A stretch of 9,467 nucleotides of DNA. It comes from Campylobacter sp. GTDB taxonomy: Bacteria; Campylobacterota; Campylobacteria; Campylobacterales; Campylobacteraceae. Position 1 is the first letter of the stretch. The number at the start of each line of letters is the position of its first letter. The notes below the pieces were generated by a model that worked only from the letters and a program-made list of their open reading frames with translations, did no database searches and was not told where the DNA came from. Location: the NCBI GenBank assembly GCA_017506845.1, contig JAFVMP010000201.1:1-9467 (forward strand), read 5' to 3'. The position numbers and the translations under genes were made by a program. This document shows positions 1-6,593 of this stretch, in pieces.

Positions 1-1022
1 ACGAGCTTAACCAAATATATCCATGCCAAATTCTAACCCATATAATAGATGATAAAGAGTTTTCTAACTTTCCAATCTCTGGAGCAGCCCATAGTAATTT
101 TTTAACATATTATAGATTAAAGCTTGAATCCTACCTAGACCCTAGCATAGATAGATGCTTGTATCTAGATGCTGATATGCTGTGTTTATTTGATATTAGA
201 GAGCTTTTTGCTATTGATTTAGAGGATAATATTTTAGCTGCAGTTAATGACCCAGGCAGTAAAAAACGCAAAATAAAGTATAAACAAAATAGCCAAATCA
301 TCACGCATAAATTTACAAATGACTATTTTAATGCTGGCTTTTTACTTATCAATACCAAAGCCTACAAGCAAAACCAAATAGAACAAAAATGCCAATCCTT
401 AGCACAAAAATGCACATATATAAAAGCTGCCGATCAAGACCTATTAAACGCACTAATTCCAAGCGATAAACTACTTAAACTACCAATTGCTTATAATTTT
501 TCATCAATTAGCTTTTGCTTTTCTATCTGCAAGGATGAAAACCCACATCGCTTAAACTGCACTAGAGCTGAGTTTATGCAAAGCTACAAAGAGCCAAAAA
601 TCATTCACTATGGCGAAAAGCCATGGAGATTTTTACAAAGCTACACTGATAGCCAAAATAGAAATATAAACGATATTTGGTGGGAATTTGCCCTAGATAC
701 TCCATATTTTAAAGATGAGCTTTTAGAGATGAAAAAAGATATAAAAGAGTATAAGCTATTTGCAGCCTTAGGCGCTGAGATTTTGCGAGCTAGCGAAGGG
801 ATTTTTGGCTATTTTGCCATTAAAAATCTAATAAATAATCCACAAAATGATTCAAATTTAAGTAGCGATAATATCTCTAGTGAACTTTTTGGCCTGTGTT
901 GCATCTTAGGCGAGATGATAATATACGCTAGAAAACATCAAAAGAGCCCTTTAAGCGTCTTGCTAAAAGTTTATAAAATGAAAAATACATTTAAAAAGTA
1001 TAACACAAAAAATTTTCTATAA
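1..1022 (+). CDS. Family 8 glycosyltransferase (LgtC-like), 5' end outside window
   Basis: The frame is open from base 3 to the stop at 1020-1022, giving 339 visible residues; the true start lies to the left of the window. It looks like a GT8 retaining glycosyltransferase that moves a sugar from a nucleotide-sugar onto lipooligosaccharide or another surface glycan at the cytoplasmic face of the inner membrane. Visible hallmarks, numbered in the fragment: YLDADM with the metal-binding DxD at 56-58, FNAGFLLIN at 109-117, DQDLLN at 144-149, and HYGEKPW at 202-208, which matches the His-x-Gly-x-Lys-Pro-Trp block of LgtC-type enzymes. The C-terminal part of roughly 110 residues has no family signature I recognise and may be an acceptor or membrane-association region. 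It is convergent with the envelope cluster, so not part of it. No frameshift is seen. Donor and acceptor sugars cannot be read from the sequence. Confidence 0.9.
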   Translation, partial: ELNQIYPCQILTHIIDDKEFSNFPISGAAHSNFLTYYRLKLESYLDPSIDRCLYLDADMLCLFDIRELFAIDLEDNILAAVNDPGSKKRKIKYKQNSQIITHKFTNDYFNAGFLLINTKAYKQNQIEQKCQSLAQKCTYIKAADQDLLNALIPSDKLLKLPIAYNFSSISFCFSICKDENPHRLNCTRAEFMQSYKEPKIIHYGEKPWRFLQSYTDSQNRNINDIWWEFALDTPYFKDELLEMKKDIKEYKLFAALGAEILRASEGIFGYFAIKNLINNPQNDSNLSSDNISSELFGLCCILGEMIIYARKHQKSPLSVLLKVYKMKNTFKKYNTKNFL

Positions 1023-1061
1023 GCTAAATTTAAAATAAAGCCAAATTCCGCACAATTCCGT

Positions 1062-1140
1062 AAATTCGCAAAGTATTAACTTCCCAAATTCCCAACTTTG
1101 CGAATTTCTTTAATACTCAATTTTTCAAATTCGCAAAGTT
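1062..1140. repeat. Three copies of a 13-base word in alternating orientation
   Basis: The word AAATTCGCAAAGT lies at 1062-1074 and again at 1127-1139. Its exact reverse complement lies at 1095-1107. The middle copy can pair with either neighbour: 13 bp with a 20-base loop, or 14 bp (1094-1107 with 1127-1140) with a 19-base loop. The short word AGTATTA at 1072-1078 also has its complement at 1111-1117, adding a third pairing option. This fills most of the 130-base gap between convergent genes. Confidence 0.8.
1062..1140. terminator. Probable bidirectional terminator between convergent genes
   Basis: The inverted copies sit between the stop of the plus-strand glycosyltransferase (1022) and the stop of the minus-strand FlgT-like gene (1153), where transcription from both sides must end. 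On the plus strand the stems are followed by short T-rich stretches (TTTCTTT after 1105, TTTT at 1139-1142). On the minus strand no clean U tract follows, so strong intrinsic termination of the envelope cluster is not proven. The stems are AT-rich, with only four G-C pairs in the 13-bp core. Confidence 0.4.
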
Positions 1141-1152
1141 TTGTAAAATAGC

Positions 1153-2340
1153 TTAAAATCCCAAATTTACGCCGCCGCCATCATTTAATTGGTAGTTCGC
1201 ATCACGACCCTGACTATAGCCTAAGTCCCCACCTAATGGCCGACAAATGTAGCCTTCTTTCATTTGACCATTTATGATCTTAGCATAGCTTAGCTTTGGT
1301 GTAACTCTTGTTATCTCGACTTCACCCGCTTTGCTCTCTACTCTCATATCGCTTGTGCTTTGCTTTGTGTAGCTATCTTTTAGGGCTTTGCCTTGAGAAA
1401 AGCACTCAAATCGCTCACCTACGCTTAAATTTTGTGTAAATACCACTTCTTGGCCATTTACACTAGCGATTTTTAATGGATAAATAGCATTTAGTATATC
1501 GCTTGTGATTTTATCAGCAATTTTTTTATAGGCTTCTTCATTTGATTTTAGATCATCTTTTACGCTTACACTCATTGTAAGAGTATTGCTATATTTTACT
1601 TCCCTAGTGGCAAATAAAATCACTTGATAATCCACTGCAACTTCTGCTTTTGTGATATTTTGGCCAGTTAGATTACTCTGTTTTGTTCTAGCTTGTGCCG
1701 CTTTTACATCAAAAATCATAAGATAATCGCTACCAAGCACATTTTTAAGCTTATATATTTCATCACTATTAGCATTGCTACTTTTAATCAAAGCCTTTTC
1801 CATCTCATAGTATCCGCCATTATCTCTATCTAGGATATTAAATTTTCTTGATTTAGTTAAATTTGAGATTATATGAGTTTTTAGGTTTTCGCCAAGCCCT
1901 CTAGTATCTCCATAACTAGCGTTAAATACCGCTAAACTTCTTCTTTGTTTATTACCTAGACCTGGGGCTTTATAGCTTTTTGTGGTTTTTGAGTTTTTTA
2001 TCTCAACTACTGCTACCCACTTGCCTGTGCTATCTTGATTAGCACTGATAATCTCATAGCTATCAGCTCTGCCTTTTGTGGCTTTGCTGATATCATTTGA
2101 ATAGGCATCTACGATATTTGAGCCACTATTATCGCTTATCGCTTGGGTGCTCGATCTTTTCATTGAGCTTATATTTACACCGCTAATTTTACCGACAGCT
2201 TCAATTATCGCATTATTGATAGCCTCTTCCCTTGTAAGGCCATGCCCTTCTCCCGTAGCTGTTTTAGTACTAGTGTGAGTTACCACCTCAGCATTTAGCA
2301 CGCAAGCCAAAAAAGCAAATATAAATAGATATTTTTTCAT
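1153..2340 (-). CDS. FlgT/CsgG-like secreted protein, last gene of envelope cluster
   Basis: This 395-residue protein has a Sec signal (MKK, hydrophobic core, likely cut after LNA at residue 17; Cys13 is an unlikely lipobox). The rest reads as three parts. Residues about 25-120 resemble the FlgT/LPP20 N-terminal domain (GEGHGLTREEAINNAIIEAV). Residues 130-285 have a TolB/CsgG-like core (SLAVFNASYG, then KFNILDRD, then GSDYLMIFDV). Residues 288-370 resemble the FlgT C-terminal barrel (PLKIASVNGQEVVF, then ITRVTPKLSYAKI). The length and order match FlgT, the H-ring protein of the Vibrio polar flagellar motor, but CsgG-type outer-membrane proteins share the middle fold, so flagellar function is only inferred. 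A Gly/Asn-rich tail ends the protein. It starts 8 bases after the preceding stop with AGGA overlapping that stop, so it is co-translated with the 494-residue protein. Confidence 0.8.
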   Translation of the reverse strand: MKKYLFIFAFLACVLNAEVVTHTSTKTATGEGHGLTREEAINNAIIEAVGKISGVNISSMKRSSTQAISDNSGSNIVDAYSNDISKATKGRADSYEIISANQDSTGKWVAVVEIKNSKTTKSYKAPGLGNKQRRSLAVFNASYGDTRGLGENLKTHIISNLTKSRKFNILDRDNGGYYEMEKALIKSSNANSDEIYKLKNVLGSDYLMIFDVKAAQARTKQSNLTGQNITKAEVAVDYQVILFATREVKYSNTLTMSVSVKDDLKSNEEAYKKIADKITSDILNAIYPLKIASVNGQEVVFTQNLSVGERFECFSQGKALKDSYTKQSTSDMRVESKAGEVEITRVTPKLSYAKIINGQMKEGYICRPLGGDLGYSQGRDANYQLNDGGGVNLGF

Positions 2341-2348
2341 ACTCTATC

Positions 2349-3833
2349 CTAGAAATCATCTACTGTGTTGCTATTAAAGCTTTTTTTACTAACAGCGCCC
2401 TTGCTAGATGTCTTTTCTGGTGTTGCTGAAATACCCTTTGAAACTTCGTTATAAAAATCTTTTGTTTTGGCGATTTGAGAAGTTGAATAATACTTTACTA
2501 CACCTACTACTCTAGGATATTTCTCATAAGGCTCATCTAGCGTATCCCAGGTACCATAAGTCTCCACACCTACTAGCGTCTCTTTTGAAGTAGAAGCAAT
2601 TCTGCTAGAAAAATAATTTATTGACTCTCTTATAGTCTCTTCTTCTAGCGTTCCATCTACTTCATCAGCATTTACAGCTTCGCCATCATCTAGATTTACA
2701 GTTACTTTTGCTTTTAGCACAGCATTAACCATATCTACTTCTTCTCTTTTATTATGTGCTTCTGTATTTACACTAGAATAAATGAAGTTTGTGATATAAG
2801 CATCGGCTATCATATCTGCTTGTTCCTCAGCCATTTGAGATAGCGACTGGTTTCTTATATCATCATTTGAAGGTATAAAATTGCCTTGTGCATAAGAGAC
2901 AATAACAGGCTCACAATTTTCATTATAAGCTAGTCTTGGGCCTATGATTTGATAAACACTTTCTAGGTTATTGATAGGAATTTGCTCTTCTAGGCTTTGG
3001 CATTTGCCTTTTACTCTTGTAGGTTGTTTTTTTCTTAGATCAGTTGCTATTTGAACGGTTTTTGGCGATACGACTGCTACAAGACCCAACTCGTATGCGC
3101 CACTATTTTCTTTTTTTCTCAAATAAGTTTGAATAGGCACTAAGCCCACAATATCGCCACTACCTTTTCTAAATATTTCTTTGGCATAATTTTGCTTAAA
3201 AGTATTCATTTTCTCTTCTCTACTAAGATTAGCAAAATTTGTAACACCTTGTTTGGCAAGAGCGGCATTTATTTCTTCATCGCTTACATCTTTAAATACG
3301 CTTTCTAAAAAGCTTCCTATACTATCAAATTTTAATCCTTGATTTTTTAGTTTTGTTCTCATTTGTTCTCTTGCATGATTAAGCTCTGCACTAGCAACTG
3401 CTTTTTGTTGCGTTAATCCTTCGCTAGCTTTTTCTTTTAAAGCATCTTCTTTTATCTTGTCATTAGCATTTGTGCTAAAAGTACTAGCAAGTTCGTTTAC
3501 AGCTACTTCTCTTGCCTTATCTAAAATTTGTTTTGCTCTAACATCCAAAAATGCTCTATCAAAGGCAGTTTGAACAAACGAAGCAAATTGTGGATCGGTA
3601 TCTAGCGCCTTTACTGCAACGCTAGCGGTGAATATTTTATTATCTGGTTTTTTGTACTTTCTTGTCATTTTGTTAAACCAAGTTCTCATACTTTCTTGTT
3701 TTTCTATCTTTTCTGGCACTGCCATTTGATTTATTTCTTTTACATCTGCTTCTGTGATTTCCAAATCTGTTTTATCCCCCGTCCCAAAAGCTAGAGTTGT
3801 ACAAACTGCTAGTGATAACAATATCTTTTTCAT
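2349..3833 (-). CDS. Secreted protein of unknown function (possible DUF6844 type)
   Basis: This 494-residue protein has a Sec signal peptide, probably cut after AFG at residue 17, and no lipobox, so it should be periplasmic or outer-membrane associated. Residues 100-225 are rich in Ala, Lys and Glu and strongly helical. Two cysteines (278 and 307) may form a disulfide. Residues 330-355 (a run of regularly spaced Ala) and 419-450 (GVETYGTWDT followed by PRVVGVVKYYS) vaguely resemble an LPP20/SHS2-like layout; this is a weak pattern match. A Ser/Lys-rich tail ends in DDF. I do not recognise the family with certainty. From memory, proteins called DUF6844 accompany LpoB-YcfL-COG3014 genes, and this may be one. 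AAGGA lies about 7 bases before the ATG. A likely own promoter (TATAAT at 3892-3887) precedes it, so it and the FlgT-like gene may be transcribed separately from the lipoprotein genes. Confidence 0.8.
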   Translation of the reverse strand: MKKILLSLAVCTTLAFGTGDKTDLEITEADVKEINQMAVPEKIEKQESMRTWFNKMTRKYKKPDNKIFTASVAVKALDTDPQFASFVQTAFDRAFLDVRAKQILDKAREVAVNELASTFSTNANDKIKEDALKEKASEGLTQQKAVASAELNHAREQMRTKLKNQGLKFDSIGSFLESVFKDVSDEEINAALAKQGVTNFANLSREEKMNTFKQNYAKEIFRKGSGDIVGLVPIQTYLRKKENSGAYELGLVAVVSPKTVQIATDLRKKQPTRVKGKCQSLEEQIPINNLESVYQIIGPRLAYNENCEPVIVSYAQGNFIPSNDDIRNQSLSQMAEEQADMIADAYITNFIYSSVNTEAHNKREEVDMVNAVLKAKVTVNLDDGEAVNADEVDGTLEEETIRESINYFSSRIASTSKETLVGVETYGTWDTLDEPYEKYPRVVGVVKYYSTSQIAKTKDFYNEVSKGISATPEKTSSKGAVSKKSFNSNTVDDF

Positions 3834-3880
3834 TTAGTATCCTTTAGTTGAAAGTAAATTTAAGTTTTTAAATGCAGATA

Positions 3881-3935
3881 TTAGGAATTATAAAATGAAA
3901 AATTTAAAACAAAAGTAGAATTCTATAATTCCTAA
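3881..3935 (-). promoter_or_regulatory. Internal promoter within a 12-bp perfect inverted repeat
   Basis: In the 118 bases between the LpoB gene and the 494-residue gene, TTAGGAATTATA (3881-3892) is repeated exactly in inverted form (3924-3935) around a 31-base spacer. The minus-strand reading of the first arm contains a perfect TATAAT at 3892-3887, about 53 bases before the start codon. About 16-17 bases upstream is a T-rich stretch (CTTTTGT) instead of TTGACA, as is usual for epsilonproteobacterial sigma-70 promoters. The arms could be operator half-sites or, as RNA, a hairpin starting 16 bases after the LpoB stop. No U tract follows, so termination is less likely. Confidence 0.5.
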
Positions 3936-3951
3936 AATTTAAATCAAATTT

Positions 3952-4566
3952 CTACCAGCTCACGCTTTTTGAGCTGCCTAGTTTTTTGATCTCTTTTTCA
4001 TCTTCCCAGTAAGCAAGACCGCTATTTAAGTCAGTTAAGCGAAGTAAAAAGAAGTACTCAACTCTAGTTTTTCCACCTACTTGGATATTGTCTTGGCGGA
4101 TCTTTCCAGATAAAGAAAAATCAGGAGCAACCATAGTACCTTTCTTAGCTATTGTTTTTTGATTAAACTCATCGTCATCTCTTAGCTCTCTTACATCCTT
4201 GCTCATACTATCAAGCGCCCCACCAGCAGCTACTGCTGTTGTTAGCACAAATTTGCCAGACTGTCTCATCGCCCTTGTGATTTTGGCTGTTAGCTTCTCT
4301 GTATCTATGCGAAGAGCAGTGTCGTTTTTAATTCTACCGATAGCTACTACCTTTCTTACCCCAGCTGGTACATTGGCAAATGCCGGGTCACTAAGCAAAC
4401 TATTTATCATAGTCTCAGCTGCTAGCTCAAAGTCATCGCCACTTAGTTGCATAGTACTCATATCTCCACTACTGCCTGCACTTGTATTTCCTACGCTTGG
4501 TTGCTCAACGCAGCCTGATAAAAGCAAGGCAAATACACTTGTTAAAACTAAAAAAGATTTTTTCAT
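3952..4566 (-). CDS. lpoB: LpoB-family outer-membrane lipoprotein
   Basis: This 204-residue lipoprotein has a canonical lipobox LLSGC with the lipidated Cys at 19, then a Ser/Gly/Met-rich linker (about 20-42). The globular part is LpoB/TolB-N like: VRKVVAIGRIKNDTALRIDTEKL, then a helix, then a strand pattern around SGKFVLTT, and the family hallmark near the end, YFFLLRLTDLNSGLAYW (171-187), closing with GSSKSVSW. In enterobacteria LpoB reaches through the peptidoglycan to stimulate the class A synthase PBP1b via its UB2H domain. Whether this organism has such a partner cannot be seen here, so the PBP-activator role is borrowed from the family. Its ATG overlaps the YcfL stop in ATGA (4563-4566), and AAGGAT lies 5 bases upstream, so translation is coupled. 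The ycfL-lpoB adjacency matches the Escherichia coli order, which supports the assignment. Confidence 0.88.
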   Translation of the reverse strand: MKKSFLVLTSVFALLLSGCVEQPSVGNTSAGSSGDMSTMQLSGDDFELAAETMINSLLSDPAFANVPAGVRKVVAIGRIKNDTALRIDTEKLTAKITRAMRQSGKFVLTTAVAAGGALDSMSKDVRELRDDDEFNQKTIAKKGTMVAPDFSLSGKIRQDNIQVGGKTRVEYFFLLRLTDLNSGLAYWEDEKEIKKLGSSKSVSW

Positions 4567-4949
4567 TTTGATCCTTTTGAAGTGAAATAAATTTTAAAAC
4601 TTTTTGCCCTTTTGTCTTGTGCGATTTTATTTAGCACAAATTCTCTATGGGCTTTAAGCTCGATACTATGATAGTGTTCATCTATGGAGTTTCTAAGGAC
4701 AAATCCACTATCATCTAGCCAGTCAATTTTATAAAAAATGGTTTTATCAGATTTACTTTTTAAGATAACTTGAGCTTGTAAAAGCCCAAGGGCGTTAAAC
4801 TTTTTTCTAATGTCGCTTACGATATCCATATCGATACTCTCAAAGCTTACTAAGCTAGAATCATAGATGCGGTCTTGTAAAACCACATCTTGATTATTAG
4901 CACAACTTACAAATAATAAGCTAAATAATAAAATAATAAATTTTTTCAT
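4563..4949 (-). CDS. YcfL-family (DUF1425) lipoprotein
   Basis: This 128-residue lipoprotein has a short signal with lipobox FVSC, Cys at 16. The body (about 50-125) matches the small beta-sandwich YcfL family: a strand segment LLQAQVILKSKSDKTIFYKI, the typical aromatic-Asp turn WLDDSGF at 77-83, and a closing segment SFKIYF. E. coli YcfL has a YRFYWYDARGLE motif in the same place and sits next to lpoB. The function of the family is not established. The start codon overlaps the preceding stop by one base (TAATG at 4951-4947) and lacks a Shine-Dalgarno sequence, so translation probably depends on termination-reinitiation after the COG3014 gene. Its own stop overlaps the LpoB start. Tight coupling on both sides suggests a fixed stoichiometry with its neighbours. 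Confidence 0.85.
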   Translation of the reverse strand: MKKFIILLFSLLFVSCANNQDVVLQDRIYDSSLVSFESIDMDIVSDIRKKFNALGLLQAQVILKSKSDKTIFYKIDWLDDSGFVLRNSIDEHYHSIELKAHREFVLNKIAQDKRAKSFKIYFTSKGSK

Positions 4950-6304
4950 TATTTTTTCATTACCACAACCAAAGGTTTACTACCACTTATAGAACGAACC
5001 CAGATTAGAGCATTTTTATTTTTTTCTATATTGCCTTTTGATATTTCGTTGCCATTGCTATCTTTGATAATATATGAGCCCGTATTTTCTACCATAGCGA
5101 TACTTGCTGTTTTTGGTAAACTTAGCCAACTTCTAGTATCGGTTTTATTTATTTCTGATAGCAAGACTCCAGCCCCTAGACTAGCTAAGCCACCACCAAT
5201 ACCGCTTGTATTATTTGCAACCGCGCCAGCCGCTACTCCTTTTGCTACGCTAGACATTACGCTGTTTAGTATAATTTGAGGAAGTTCTATTTTAAACTCT
5301 GTAGCAAAAATATCATCAAAATTTGCTATTTCAAAGCTTTGTTCTCCATTTAAACTAATTTTTTTTAGGCTAGCATCTCTTTTGACTATTTTTGGAAAGG
5401 CTAAGGAAGTAGCTGTTATCTTGCCATTTATTGGCAATGGAATTGTTAGCTTAAACTCATCTTTTTCAGAGCCTAAACCATCTTCAAATGCTAAGAAAAT
5501 GTAGTTTTTACCACCTTTTACGCTATTTGCTGCTTTACTGAAGTTTTTCTCAAAAGGCACTGCTTTTTTATTTATCGCTGAGATTTCTTTAAATTTATCT
5601 ATGGCCTTTGCGTAGTCTTTATCCATAAAACTAAAAACGGCTTGAGCGTAGCTAGCATAAGGGTTTGTAAATTCCTTTGCTACATTATACCCATCAAAAA
5701 GGTGCTCATACTCGCTTTTTATTTCTTTGAAGGCGTTTTGGACTTCTTGTGTGTAGTTAGGGTCTTTTTTAGCTTTTTCTTGTTTTTCTTTTGCTTTTGC
5801 TATTTCTTGTTTGAAGTATTCTTTTGCTACCTCTTGGCGAAGTGCTACTCTATTAAACTCAACCCTAGCATTTTCATAATCTCCAAGACTCATAAAGTTA
5901 AATCCTTTATAAGTATTTACCATTATTCTTTCATACATATTTCCATCATAGTCGTTAAAAGCATCACTCAATACTAAGCTTGTTGCAAGCTTTGCTCCTT
6001 TTTTGCCTATGCTTTCTAAATCCACATCATTTTTGTATTTACTCTCAGCAAGGTCAAAAAACTCATTGCTTTTATTAAAATCCCCGCAAGACCTAGCAAT
6101 GCTACCTGCGTTAATGGCTACAAAAATAGGATCATCATTTTTATTTACTTTCTCCATTTGTTTTTGTAAGAAGTCTGTGCTTTGGCAGTTTGGATTTGCA
6201 AATTCTTGTTTAAAATCCATCTGCGAATTTGAAGTACCTAAGACAGAGCCAGCACATCCACAAAACACTGACGCACAAAGAGCAAAAGCCATATATTTTT
6301 TCAT
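4949..6304 (-). CDS. COG3014-type TPR lipoprotein, first gene of envelope cluster
   Basis: This 451-residue exported protein has a probable lipoprotein signal; the lipobox VFCGC (Cys17) is non-standard at -2 and -3. Residues about 57-175 are helical repeats of TPR type, with the conserved block DYDGNMYERIMVNTYKG (118-134) followed by FNFMSLGDYENARVEFNR. A Lys/Glu-rich coiled stretch (165-182) leads to another TPR-like unit (about 215-245, FSFMDKDYAKAIDKFKEI). The second half is beta-rich, with a Gly/Ala-rich hydrophobic segment (about 345-385) and the family signature DTRSWLSLP at 389-397. I assign it from memory to the COG3014 family, whose role is unknown. AAGGA lies about 6 bases before the ATG. 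A TATAAT with a G8 run lies about 33 bases upstream, so this gene and the two coupled after it may be phase-variable. The 178-residue gene upstream is a paralogue of its first 180 residues. Confidence 0.85.
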   Translation of the reverse strand: MKKYMAFALCASVFCGCAGSVLGTSNSQMDFKQEFANPNCQSTDFLQKQMEKVNKNDDPIFVAINAGSIARSCGDFNKSNEFFDLAESKYKNDVDLESIGKKGAKLATSLVLSDAFNDYDGNMYERIMVNTYKGFNFMSLGDYENARVEFNRVALRQEVAKEYFKQEIAKAKEKQEKAKKDPNYTQEVQNAFKEIKSEYEHLFDGYNVAKEFTNPYASYAQAVFSFMDKDYAKAIDKFKEISAINKKAVPFEKNFSKAANSVKGGKNYIFLAFEDGLGSEKDEFKLTIPLPINGKITATSLAFPKIVKRDASLKKISLNGEQSFEIANFDDIFATEFKIELPQIILNSVMSSVAKGVAAGAVANNTSGIGGGLASLGAGVLLSEINKTDTRSWLSLPKTASIAMVENTGSYIIKDSNGNEISKGNIEKNKNALIWVRSISGSKPLVVVMKK

Positions 6305-6336
6305 ATTTTTCCTTTTTTATTAAAAAATTATTTATG

Positions 6337-6369
6337 ATTATACCCCCCCCTTATTAATTTAAGCTTAAA
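6337..6369 (-). promoter_or_regulatory. Sigma-70 promoter for the lipoprotein cluster
   Basis: Read on the minus strand, a perfect TATAAT (6342-6337) lies about 33 bases upstream of the ATG at 6304, predicting a leader of roughly 25 bases. Directly upstream of the -10 are eight G (6350-6343), then AT-rich sequence and the palindrome TTTAAGCTTAAA centred where a -35 would be. No TTGACA is present, which is normal for Campylobacter vegetative promoters. The palindrome could be a regulator site. Confidence 0.65.
6343..6350 (-). repeat. Homopolymeric G8 tract abutting the -10 box
   Basis: Eight C on the plus strand, hence eight G on the transcribed strand, form the longest G/C run in an otherwise very AT-rich region. 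In Campylobacter, G tracts of about eight or more change length by slipped-strand mispairing and cause phase variation. Here the tract lies in the promoter spacer, so a length change would alter promoter geometry rather than reading frame, as known for Neisseria porA. Confidence 0.85.
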
Positions 6370-6418
6370 AATGACTTATACAAAATTTCTTTATACCGTT
6401 TGAGTAAATTTGATACAG

Positions 6419-6466
6419 GCTTTTTTGCTTTTGCTTATTTGATTAGCAAAAGACGGATAAAAAAGC
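6419..6466. other. Two-part imperfect hairpin
   Basis: The outer arms GCTTTTTT (6419-6426) and AAAAAAGC (6459-6466) pair over 8 bp. The inner arms CTTTTGCT (6428-6435) and AGCAAAAG (6445-6452) pair over another 8 bp around a 9-base loop. One side has a single unpaired base between the arms and the other has six. It lies downstream of the 178-residue gene on the same strand and could end its transcript, but no U run follows on either strand. Confidence 0.45.
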
Positions 6467-6593
6467 GTGTGGGTTGATAAATAGTGCTATGGCAATCTTT
6501 AAACTAATAGTAGCAAAAAAGAAGCAGTCAAACTACATCAAAATGCAAATAATGTAAATAGAGTAAATAAAATTAAAATATAATTAAAACTAA

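Noticed and set aside
3895..3918. Tiny plus-strand frame (Met plus six residues) inside the inverted-repeat loop, with AGGA upstream
   Set aside because: Seven codons in AT-rich sequence arise easily by chance, and no plus-strand gene lies downstream to be controlled by it.
4199..4585. Plus-strand open frame of 128 codons opposite the LpoB gene
   Set aside because: It is antisense to a well-supported lipoprotein gene, has no family features, and its composition mirrors the codon use of the opposite strand.
5642..5977. Plus-strand Phe/Ser-rich open frame of 111 codons
   Set aside because: The Phe-rich run is the complement of the Lys/Glu-rich helix of the COG3014 protein, so it is a shadow.
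6003..6323. Plus-strand open frame across the start of the COG3014 gene
   Set aside because: It is antisense to the signal peptide region and runs into the promoter, with no recognisable domain.
6355..6445. Minus-strand stretch open for about 27 codons in the intergenic region, possible remnant of the missing C-terminal half of the truncated paralogue
   Set aside because: The translation does not resemble any part of the 451-residue protein and has no start or ribosome site.
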